Origin: Microbacterium galbinum
GTDB taxonomy: Bacteria > Actinomycetota > Actinomycetes > Actinomycetales > Microbacteriaceae
Direction of reading: 5' to 3'
DNA length: 64,000 nt
NCBI RefSeq assembly: GCF_023101185.1
Contig: NZ_CP078077.1
Coordinates: 1,579,630-1,643,629, forward strand
The notes beneath the pieces are model-generated. The model was not told the DNA's origin and searched no databases. It saw only the letters and a list, made by a program, of their open reading frames with translations. Shown in pieces: positions 7,994-16,000 of this stretch (its first letter is position 1; the number at the start of each line of letters is the position of its first letter). A program made the position numbers and the translations under genes.

Positions 7994-8604
7994 ACGCCAC
8001 TAACCGTGCGCTGAACCGCACCCTGCTGCTCCTCATCGGCCTGATCTTCCTGGCCCTCGGTGCCGTCGGCATCACCCTCCTGAGCTGGCCGACCGCGGCC
8101 GACGTCTGGACGGATGCCGGCAAGAACGCCGAGACCTGGCTCGATCAGGCGGGCGCCGCGACCGCGATCGCCGGCGGGGCCGCCTCGTGGATCGGTGTCG
8201 GAGCCGTCGTCGCGATCGTCGTCGTGATCGCGCTGCTGATCCTCGCCCTCACGAGCGTCTCGGGCCGTCGGTCGAAGACGGCGCTGCGTTCCTCCGGCGC
8301 GCAGAACCCGCTCGGACGCGTCACCGTCACGGAGTCGTTCGTGTCGGATGCCGTCAAGAAGTCGCTCGCGGGCCGCGACGAGATCCTCTCGGCGAGCGTG
8401 ACCGCCAACGACGTGCGCCACGAGCCGGTGCTCCACGTGGCCGTCACCCCGCGGCAGAACACGGATCCGCGCGAGCTGGTCGATCACCTCGATCGGCTGC
8501 TGACAAACCTCGCCACGCTCACCGGCCGCGAGACCACCGCCTACGTGTCGATCCACACCAGCCTGCGCGCCCGTCTCGCCCACGATCAGAGGCGGTTGTC
8601 GTGA
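7990..8604 (+). CDS. AmaP-like alkaline shock membrane anchor
   Basis: A 204-residue protein with two membrane segments (about 10-35 and 68-90) joined by an extracytoplasmic loop, then a cytoplasmic domain with VTVTESFVSDAVKKSLAG and VLHVAVTPRQNTDPRELV. The plan matches AmaP, which anchors Asp23 to the membrane in Staphylococcus. It follows the DUF6286 gene with a 4-bp overlap and is followed after 116 bp by csbD. Assignment rests on topology and operon context. Confidence 0.7.
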   Translation: MNATNRALNRTLLLLIGLIFLALGAVGITLLSWPTAADVWTDAGKNAETWLDQAGAATAIAGGAASWIGVGAVVAIVVVIALLILALTSVSGRRSKTALRSSGAQNPLGRVTVTESFVSDAVKKSLAGRDEILSASVTANDVRHEPVLHVAVTPRQNTDPRELVDHLDRLLTNLATLTGRETTAYVSIHTSLRARLAHDQRRLS

Positions 8605-8720
8605 CGGCATCCGCCCGCTGACCGGGCTGCACAGACTCGCCGTCGGTCGCGCATGGGCCGACGGGAGGACGGCGGGGGCAGGACCCCGCCGCCAGAAACA
8701 CCATCACGAAGGGAAACATC

Positions 8721-8894
8721 ATGGGACTCGACGACAAGATCAAGAACGCCGCAGAGGACATCGCCGGCAAGGCGAAGGAGGCTGCGGGCAAGGTGACCGG
8801 CAACGAGAAGCTCGAGGCCGAGGGCAAGGCCGATCAGGCCAAGGCCGAGGTGAAGAAGGCCGGCGAGAACGTCAAGGACGCGTTCAAGGGCTGA
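8721..8894 (+). CDS. CsbD family stress protein
   Basis: A 57-residue hydrophilic, Lys/Ala/Glu-rich protein starting MGLDDKIKNAAEDIAGKAKE, with the internal AGKVTGNEKLEAEGKADQ typical of CsbD. Members are general-stress proteins of unknown biochemical function. It starts at an ATG after GAAGGGAAAC and ends at TGA 8892. A strong terminator follows 50 bp later, so it is the last gene of the stress operon, or has its own promoter in the 116-bp gap before it. Confidence 0.9.
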   Translation: MGLDDKIKNAAEDIAGKAKEAAGKVTGNEKLEAEGKADQAKAEVKKAGENVKDAFKG

Positions 8895-8943
8895 CATGAT
8901 TCCCAGCCGCGCGCTGGGTGAGACCTGCTGGGGACAGTGGGAG

Positions 8944-8972
8944 GGGGCGGGGCCATTCGACGGCCCCGCCCC
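8944..8972 (+). terminator. Rho-independent terminator after csbD
   Basis: Perfect 11-bp stem GGGGCGGGGCC (8944-8954) / GGCCCCGCCCC (8962-8972) with a 7-nt loop, followed by TGTTTTC. It closes the Asp23/CsbD operon. Confidence 0.9.
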
Positions 8973-9029
8973 TGTTTTCGTGCCTGCGGTTCCGACGGCG
9001 AGCGCACCGAAGACTGTTGCAGATCGAGA

Positions 9030-9050
9030 ATGCTAGCTAAGCTAGAGATC
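9030..9050. promoter_or_regulatory. Palindromic promoter element at the MFS gene
   Basis: TGCTAGCTAAGCTAGA lies immediately before the MFS start. CTAGCT/AGCTAG repeats form a short palindrome that also looks like a -10 region. Such a site is typical for a local TetR/MarR-type regulator of an exporter, but no regulator gene adjoins it. An in-frame ATG at 9030 lies within it. Confidence 0.35.
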
Positions 9051-10667
9051 ATGGAAAAGCACGAGAGGCTGCGGTGGGTCGGCCTGGTCTTCATCAGCAT
9101 CGCGGTGTCGTTGATCATCGTCGACTCGACGATCGTGAACGTCGCGATCCCGGCCATCGTCGACGACCTCGGCATCACCTCCACCGAGGTGCAGTGGGTG
9201 CAGGAGTCCTACACCCTCGTCTTCGCCGCCCTGCTGCTGGTGTTCGGCAGTCTCGCCGACCGGTTCGGGCGACGGCGGATGCTGCTGATCGGCGTCGTCG
9301 TCTTCGCGGGGTCGTCGGTGCTGGCGTCGCTCGCCTCGGACGGCGGTGCGCTGATCCTCGCCCGCCTCGCCCAGGGCGTCGGTGGGGCGATGATCCTGCC
9401 GACCACGCTGTCGATCATCAACGCCACCTTCCGCGGCCGTGAACGCGGAATCGCCTTCGCGGTGTGGGGGTCGACCATCGGAGGCATGGCCGCCGTCGGG
9501 CCGCTGCTCGGCGGATGGCTGACGACCGCGTTCTCGTGGCGGTGGGCCTTCGGCATCAACATCCCGCTCGGCGTGCTGATCATCATCGGCGTCGCACTCA
9601 CCGTCGCCGAGACGCGCAGCGACCGTACCGAGCGCATCGACGGGGTGGGGGCCCTGCTCTCGGTCGTCACGATGGGCAGCCTCGTCTTCGGTCTGATCGA
9701 GGGGCGCACCTACGGTTGGTGGGGCGTCGAGCAGCGGCCCGAGATCGGCGACTGGACCTGGCCCTTCGACATCTCGCCCATCCCGTTCGCGTTCGCGCTG
9801 GCGCTGGTCGGGCTCGTCGCCTTCATCGCCTGGGGCGTTCATCGTGAGCGCGCCGGTCGCTCGACCCTCCTCGCCCTGCGGCTCTTCTCGATCACGTCGT
9901 TCCGCAACGGCAACATCGCCGCCGCGGTCGTCTCGCTCGGCGAGTTCGGGATCATCCTCGCCCTGCCGCTGTGGCTGCAGTTCGTGCTCGGCTTCGACGC
10001 GCTGCAGACGGGTCTTCTACTGCTCTCGCTCGCCGGCGGTTCGTTCCTCGCGAGCGGCATCGCGGGGGCGACGAGCGGTCGGATCGCGCCGGTATGGATC
10101 GTTCGCATCGGACTCCTCGCCGAGATCGTCGGTGTCGCCGGCGTCGGCCTCGCGATCGGTCCGGATGCCTCGTGGGTTCCGCTCATCCCTCTGCTGTTCG
10201 TCTACGGGGTCGGTGTCGGGCTCGCGACCGCCCAGCTCACCGGCGTCGTGCTGGCCGATGTGCCGGTGGCCGACAGCGGCGCCGCCTCCGGCACGCAGTC
10301 GACCTCGCGACAGCTCGGGGCGGCGCTCGGAGTGGCGATCCTCGGAACCGTGCTCTTCACCAGCACGGCCGGCATCCTCGCCGCTTCCCTCGACGACCAG
10401 GGCGTGCCGGCCGCGCAGCGCGATCAGGTGGTCTCGTCGGTGGTCGACAGTGCGGGCGCGGCGATCAGCGGACTGGCGGCGAACCCCGAGACGGCGGACG
10501 CCGCGGATGCCGCGCGCGAGGCCTTCTCGGACGGCACGCGCTACGCGGCGTGGACCGCCGCGGGCTTCCTCGCCCTCGGCCTCCTCGCGACGGTGTCGCT
10601 CGGGGGTGCGGCGGCGCGCCCGTCGGAGCGCGAGGAGAGCGGACGCGAGGCCGAGGACCCCCGATAG
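9051..10667 (+). CDS. DHA2-type MFS multidrug exporter
   Basis: A 538-residue membrane transporter of the EmrB/QacA (DHA2, 14-helix) type, a proton-driven drug efflux pump. Helix 1 contains SLIIVDSTIVNVAIPAI with the DHA2-typical Asp. Motif A is GSLADRFGRRRMLLIG (about 65-80) and GGAMILPTTLSIINATF follows. A long charged loop (RTYGWWGVEQRPEIGDW) splits the halves. The C-terminus is an acidic/Arg-rich tail. The start at 9051 gives a normal N-terminus (MEKHERLRWVGLVF); an ATG at 9030 is possible but overlaps the presumed promoter. Substrate unknown. Confidence 0.9.
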   Translation: MEKHERLRWVGLVFISIAVSLIIVDSTIVNVAIPAIVDDLGITSTEVQWVQESYTLVFAALLLVFGSLADRFGRRRMLLIGVVVFAGSSVLASLASDGGALILARLAQGVGGAMILPTTLSIINATFRGRERGIAFAVWGSTIGGMAAVGPLLGGWLTTAFSWRWAFGINIPLGVLIIIGVALTVAETRSDRTERIDGVGALLSVVTMGSLVFGLIEGRTYGWWGVEQRPEIGDWTWPFDISPIPFAFALALVGLVAFIAWGVHRERAGRSTLLALRLFSITSFRNGNIAAAVVSLGEFGIILALPLWLQFVLGFDALQTGLLLLSLAGGSFLASGIAGATSGRIAPVWIVRIGLLAEIVGVAGVGLAIGPDASWVPLIPLLFVYGVGVGLATAQLTGVVLADVPVADSGAASGTQSTSRQLGAALGVAILGTVLFTSTAGILAASLDDQGVPAAQRDQVVSSVVDSAGAAISGLAANPETADAADAAREAFSDGTRYAAWTAAGFLALGLLATVSLGGAAARPSEREESGREAEDPR

Positions 10668-10676
10668 GTTCCCGGC

Positions 10677-10748
10677 CCTCGGTGCGGCGTCCCCTCGGTG
10701 CGACGTCCCCCGGTGCGACGGCGCGCCGCACCGGGAGCGACGTCGAGT
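10677..10748. repeat. Tandem 16-bp repeat with hairpin
   Basis: CTCGGTGCGRCGTCCCC occurs twice in tandem (10678-10694 and 10694-10710) and a third partial unit continues into CCGGTGCG (10710-10717), which pairs with CGCACCGG (10727-10734). A further GCGACGTCG closes the element. It fills the gap between the MFS stop and the promoter of the next gene. It is a looser example of the direct-then-inverted architecture seen elsewhere in this window. Confidence 0.55.
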
Positions 10749-10772
10749 CTCGATGCTGATTAGCGTCGTCGT

Positions 10773-11357
10773 ATGCATCGACCGTTCATGAAGACGCCCG
10801 AGCAGCTCGAGTCCCTGGAAGGGCAGCAGTATCTCGTGCTGCGTCCGACGGGGGAGTTGGCGGATCGCTACAGCGCGGAACAGACCGACGCTCTGGCGCT
10901 GAGTCGACTCCCGCATCCGCACACCGGCCACGTGACGCTGCGGGGCTTCTACGAACCGGAGCGTCGTGCAGAGCTGAGCGCACTCGTACACGCGTGGGCG
11001 ATCGAGCAGGACCCGATCGAGATCACCGGCGAAGCCATCGACGCCTTTCCGGAACCCTGGCAGATCCTCATCCTCCGCCTGGCACGCACCGACTCCCTCC
11101 TCTCCGCCTATGCGACTCTGACCGACAGGCTCGATGCGACGGATTTCCGGCGGCTCGGCGAACTGCCGCTCGACGAGTGGACGTTCCACATGTCCGTCGT
11201 CTACGGCGCGACGCTGTCGGGCCCGGAGTGGAAGGCGCTCGAGTCTGCGCGAGTCTCGGAGTTCGCACGCCCCGTGCGCGAGACGGCCACCCAGGTCGAG
11301 CTGGTCTCGTACTCGAACGGCGTGGAACACACCGAGGTGATCCCGCTGGGGCGCTGA
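10773..11357 (+). CDS. 2H phosphoesterase family (2'-5' RNA ligase-like) protein
   Basis: A 194-residue cytoplasmic protein with the two HxT/S motifs that define the 2H phosphoesterase superfamily: HVTLRGF (H53, T55) and HMSVVYG (H139, S141). Family members hydrolyse or ligate 2',5' or cyclic phosphodiester bonds. Spacing and size fit LigT-like enzymes. Two ATGs (10773, 10788) are possible; neither has a strong ribosome site, so a leaderless start is possible. It stands alone between the MFS gene and the sugar locus. Substrate unknown. Confidence 0.8.
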   Translation: MHRPFMKTPEQLESLEGQQYLVLRPTGELADRYSAEQTDALALSRLPHPHTGHVTLRGFYEPERRAELSALVHAWAIEQDPIEITGEAIDAFPEPWQILILRLARTDSLLSAYATLTDRLDATDFRRLGELPLDEWTFHMSVVYGATLSGPEWKALESARVSEFARPVRETATQVELVSYSNGVEHTEVIPLGR

Positions 11358-11476
11358 GGACGGGTCCCGGGGGCGGGAGCCTACCCTTCGGTTTAGTTCT
11401 GTTTAGTGCCTGGCCGACATCGGCAATGTCCTTTTCGCGCGATTATTAGCTCCTTCTGTGTGCGCAGAGCACACTC

Positions 11477-11505
11477 TTGACGCATGGTTACAAAACCGGT
11501 TTACT
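11477..11505 (+). promoter_or_regulatory. Promoter with LacI operator for the sugar-binding protein gene
   Basis: TTGACG (11477-11482), 17 bp, TTTACT (11500-11505). The palindrome AAACCGGTTT (11493-11502) overlaps the -10. The same layout, TTGAC-17-TTTACT with AAACCGGTTT over the -10, stands before the permease operon at 20883-20911. The LacI regulator at 20975 is the natural repressor. TSS-to-ATG distance is about 70 nt. Confidence 0.8.
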
Positions 11506-11584
11506 TAGGTCGAGCGATCCTCCGCGATCGCCCCACCACAGCAGGTAGCCGACCCGAGGCGACCGAACGAAGGAGTTTCTCGCA

Positions 11585-12889
11585 ATGAAGCGTTATGCAG
11601 GTGTTCTCGCCCTCGCCGCCCTCGCGCTGCCCCTCGCGGCATGCGGCTCGTCCGGCGGCGACGCGGCCCCCGACGGCGGGGAGCTGACCTCCGGCCCGAT
11701 CTCGATCTGGTACTCGACGAACGAGCAGGAGATCGAGTGGGCCGAAGCCGTGGTCGAGGCGTGGAACGCCGACCACCCCGACGAGCAGGTCGCCGCCGCG
11801 GCCATCCCGTCGGGCAAGTCGTCGGAAGACGCGATCGGTGCCGCCATCACCGCCGGCAACACCCCGTGCCTCGTCTACAACACGGCGCCGGCCGCGGTTC
11901 CCGCTTTCCAGAAGCAGGGCGGTCTGGTCAACATCTCGAAGACGTTCGACGACGGCGAGTCCTTCATCACCGAGCGATCCGGCGACGCGGCCGACGGCTT
12001 CCGCTCACCCGACGGCGACCTGTACCAGGTGCCGTGGAAGGCCAACCCCTTCATGCTCTACTACAACAAGGACGTCTTCGCCGCGGCCGGACTCGACCCC
12101 GAGAATCCCGAGCTCGCGACCTACGACGACGTGCTCGCCGCCGCTGCGGCCGTGAAGGAGAGCGGCGCCGCCGACTACTCGCTGTACCCGCCGGCATCCG
12201 GCGACTACACGAACTCGCTCTTCGACTTCTACCCGTTCTTCCTCGCGAACTCGGGAGGCACCCAGCTCGTGAGCGACGGCGCCGCCGCCTTCACGAGCGA
12301 GGAGGGCCTCGAGACGCTCGAGTTCTGGAAGACCATGTACGCCGAGGGGTACTCCTCGGCCGAGGCCTACAGCGGTGACGCCTGGGCCGGTCCCTTCGCC
12401 GACGGAGTGTCGGCCATGGGCATCGCCGGGCCCTGGGGCGCCGGAGCGTTCGACGGCAAGGTCGAGTACGGCGTCGTGCCGCTGCCGACCGCCGCGGGCA
12501 CGGCCGCCGCAGACACCTACACCTTCGGCGACTCGAAGAACGTCGGCCTCTACACGTCCTGCGAGAACAAGCAGACCGCGTGGGACTTCGTGAAGTTCTC
12601 GATGGATGCCGAGAACGACCTGGCCCTCCTCGAGACCACGGGGCAGTTCCCGACCCGCACCGATGTCGATGCGATCGCCGCCGACTACCTCGCGACGAAC
12701 CCCGTGCTGGCGACCTTCGCCGCCTCGGTGCCCCTCACGGTCGACGTGCCGAACGTCGCGGACGCCACCGAGATGTGGCAGACGTTCCGCGACGCCTGGG
12801 GTCAGGCCGTGCAGGCGGGAGAGGGTGACCTCGAAGAGACCTTCTCGACCGCCGCGGACAAGATCGATGCCCTGATCGCCCAGGGCTGA
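11585..12889 (+). CDS. ABC sugar transporter substrate-binding lipoprotein
   Basis: A 434-residue family-1 carbohydrate-binding protein. The lipoprotein signal peptide has the lipobox LAAC (about residues 17-20). The fold-typical segments ISIWYSTNEQEIEWAEAVVE, PWKANPFMLYYNKDVFAAAG and GIAGPWGAGAF are present. It captures an oligosaccharide outside the cell and delivers it to the MalF/MalG-type permeases at 18975-20800, which share its operator. AAGGAG lies before the ATG. It is followed by a terminator and the PL8 lyase gene. No ATPase gene is in the locus, so a shared MsiK-type ATPase elsewhere is expected. Confidence 0.92.
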   Translation: MKRYAGVLALAALALPLAACGSSGGDAAPDGGELTSGPISIWYSTNEQEIEWAEAVVEAWNADHPDEQVAAAAIPSGKSSEDAIGAAITAGNTPCLVYNTAPAAVPAFQKQGGLVNISKTFDDGESFITERSGDAADGFRSPDGDLYQVPWKANPFMLYYNKDVFAAAGLDPENPELATYDDVLAAAAAVKESGAADYSLYPPASGDYTNSLFDFYPFFLANSGGTQLVSDGAAAFTSEEGLETLEFWKTMYAEGYSSAEAYSGDAWAGPFADGVSAMGIAGPWGAGAFDGKVEYGVVPLPTAAGTAAADTYTFGDSKNVGLYTSCENKQTAWDFVKFSMDAENDLALLETTGQFPTRTDVDAIAADYLATNPVLATFAASVPLTVDVPNVADATEMWQTFRDAWGQAVQAGEGDLEETFSTAADKIDALIAQG

Positions 12890-12922
12890 TCGATCTCGAC
12901 CGGCTCCCCGGCCGGTCACCAC

Positions 12923-12956
12923 CCCGGGGTGCGCGTGTCATGGCGCGCACCCCGGG
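12923..12956 (+). terminator. Terminator after the sugar-binding protein gene
   Basis: Perfect 13-bp stem CCCGGGGTGCGCG (12923-12935) / CGCGCACCCCGGG (12944-12956) with an 8-nt loop. No long T-run follows, so partial read-through into the lyase gene is possible. Confidence 0.75.
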
Positions 12957-13044
12957 ACTCTTCGCTCCGCCGTCGTGCCGGAGCCCCGCCGCCGCACCCG
13001 CAACGGTGCCCGGCAACGCAGAAACCCGGCAAAGGAGCCCCGCT

Positions 13045-16000
13045 ATGAAGCGCATCGCCGCGTTCATCGCCTTCACCCTCGCTCTCGTCCTCGGATCGTC
13101 CGCGCTCGCGGCTCCGGCATCCGCCGCCCCGGAGGACGACGTCGCGACCGTCATCGATCGCCTCGAGGAGTACTACCTCGGGCAGGGCGACGAGATCATC
13201 ATCGCCAACGGCATCTACCTCGCCCGCACGTCGGAGGCGCTCGACTACGTCGCGTCGCAGAACGCCGACGGCTCGTGGTCCGACGTGAACTACGCCGATC
13301 GCACCAGCTCGGCGAACGGCAGCGTGTGGTCGGCGTACACCGCGCTCTACCGGATGCTCGCGATGACGCAGGCGTACAAGGACCCGAACGCCGAGGGCTT
13401 CGGCGACCCCCGCCTCGTCGACGCGGTCGGTCGGGCGCTGCTGCACTGGGATCGCGTGAACCCGGGCAACACCAACTGGTGGGAGACCGAGATCGGCGAG
13501 TCGATCGCGATGGGGCGCATCTCGATGTTCCTCGGCTCGGCGCTGAGCCCCGAAGCGTTCGACGTCGCGCTGAAGCACAACACCGGCAAGCTCGACCCGG
13601 TCGGCGCGAACGGCGCATGGCGCACCTCGAACTACATCTTCGAGGCGCTGTCGACCCGCGACATCGCGAAGGTCAAGGAGGGGTTCGCGACCATCGTCGC
13701 CACGATCGCGGTCGATCACTCCGGCACCGTGCAGGAGGCCGTGCAACCCGACGGCAGCTTCTGGGCGCACGGCGCGCAGCTCTACAGCGAGGGCTACGGC
13801 ATGGTGCTCTTCACCTACGCCGCACTGTGGTCGGATGTCGCCCGCGGCACCGGTCTCGCCTTCACGCGCGACCAGCTCGACTCGATCGCGTTCTACTTCA
13901 TCAGCGGTACGCGCTGGCTGATCCGCGGCGAGATCGGCATGCTCTACCTCAACTACCGTCCGCCGAAGACGGTGAACGACATCACCAGCCATGCCTCCGA
14001 GTTCATCGAACCGCTGCAGCGGATGGCGCGCACCGACGCCCTGTACGCCACCGCGTACCAGGCGGTGCTCGATGGCGTGCTCGGCAAGACCGAGACGAAC
14101 GGCGTCACCGGCAACAAGTACTTCTGGCGCTCCGAGTTCTCCTCGCACCTGCGCGACGGATACGGCATCTTCACGCGCCTCAACTCGTCGCGCACCTTCG
14201 GCGCCGAGCTGCGCACCTCGTACCGCGATGAACTCGGCAACCCCGTCTACTGGAACGCGATGGGCTCGACGGCGATCCAGGTGAACAACCGCGAGTACCT
14301 CGATCTCGGACCCGCCTTCGACTGGTGGCACTACCCCGGGGTGACCGCTCCGAACGTCAAGCGCACCGAGCGCGGCTTCGAGAACCGCGGCCGCAACGGC
14401 GACGGCGGAAGCTTCACCGGCGGCACCTCGAACGGCGAGTTCGGAGCGAGCGTGCTCACCCTCGACACCGCGGGGACCACGGCGCAGAAGAGCTACTTCT
14501 CGTTCGACGAGGGCATGGTGGCGCTCGGCGCCGGCATCGCGTCGACCAGCGACGCGGCCGTGCACACGACCATCAACCAGGCAGCCGCGAAGCCGAACGC
14601 GAGCGTGGGCGGACGGCCCGTGGCCGGCGGCACCGATCAGCAGGGCGTCGGGTCGGCCACGTGGGCGTACAACGACGAGGTCGGGTACGTGTTCGCCGCG
14701 GGCCAGGACGTGAAGGTCTCGAACAAGACGCAGTCCGGCAGCTGGGAGGGCGAGGAGGCGATCAGTCGAGATGCGTTCTCGCTGTACGTCGACCACGGGG
14801 CGAAGCCCGCGGCCGGCACCTACGACTACACGGTCCTGCCCGCCGCCACTCCCGCGGAGGTCGAGGCCTACGCGGCGAAGCCCACGATCCGCACCCTGCG
14901 CAACGACACCGCGGTGCAGGCGGTGCGCAGCAGCGACGCGGGAATCACGATGGCCACCTTCTTCGCACCGGGATCCCTCGACCTCGGCGACGGCCGCACC
15001 CTGACGGTCGACCAGCCGTCGATCGTGCTGCTCGACGAGCGGAGCGATACCCCGGTCGTGAGCCTCTCGAACCCCGACCGTGCCGGCCTGTCGGTCGGTG
15101 TCACCCTGGCCGGGGGCGGGGCCGAGAAGCACGCGGTGTTCCGACTCGGTTCGGGCGAGAACCTCGGTAAGACGGTGACCGCGCCGCTCGTCGACGGGAC
15201 CCTCCCGGCGTCTTCGCCGTTCGCCGCCAGCAGCACCGCCGACGGCTCGTCCGTCGACGCCCTGGGCGATCGGGACACCGCGTCGGTGTGGCGCTCGGCA
15301 GCCGGGGGGACGCAGTGGGCCGCGGCCGCGCTGCCCCGTGGATCGTGGGTGACGAAGGTCACGATCGACTGGGCGGATGCTCACGCCACCGACTACGTGG
15401 TGCAGACCTCGCCGAACGGCGTCGACTGGACCGACCGCGCGAACATCTCCGGCGGCGACGGCGGCCTCGACGAGGTGCCGATCACCCCCACCGCTGCCGA
15501 GAACGTCCGTGTGCTCCTCCTCGGCGGAGAGGGTGCGGGCTACGGCATCCGTGAGCTGACCGTGGCGTCGAGCGTGAATCTCGCTATCGACAGTGCCACG
15601 CGGGCGTCCGGCTACGCCGGATACAACCTCGTGTTCTCCCTCGCGGACGGCGACCCCGACACGCGCTGGCGGGGCAACAACGCCGACAGTGCCTGGGCGC
15701 AGATCGACCTCGGATCCTCGAAGCCGGTCTCCACGGTGCGTTTGTCGTGGGAGGCGGCGTTCGCCAAGACCTACAAGATCCAGCTCTCCGACGATGGAAG
15801 GTCGTGGCGCGACGCGTACACGACTCCGTCCGGCGGCAGCGACGGGGGGATCGACGTCATCACGCTCGACGGGCAGACCGCGCGCTACGTGCGCATGCAG
15901 ACGCTCACCCGTGCCCTCAACTACGGACCCTCGCTCTGGGAGTTCGAGGTGTTCTCGGACCGCCTGGTCGTCGAGGCCCCGGCCGTGCCCGCCGCCAACG

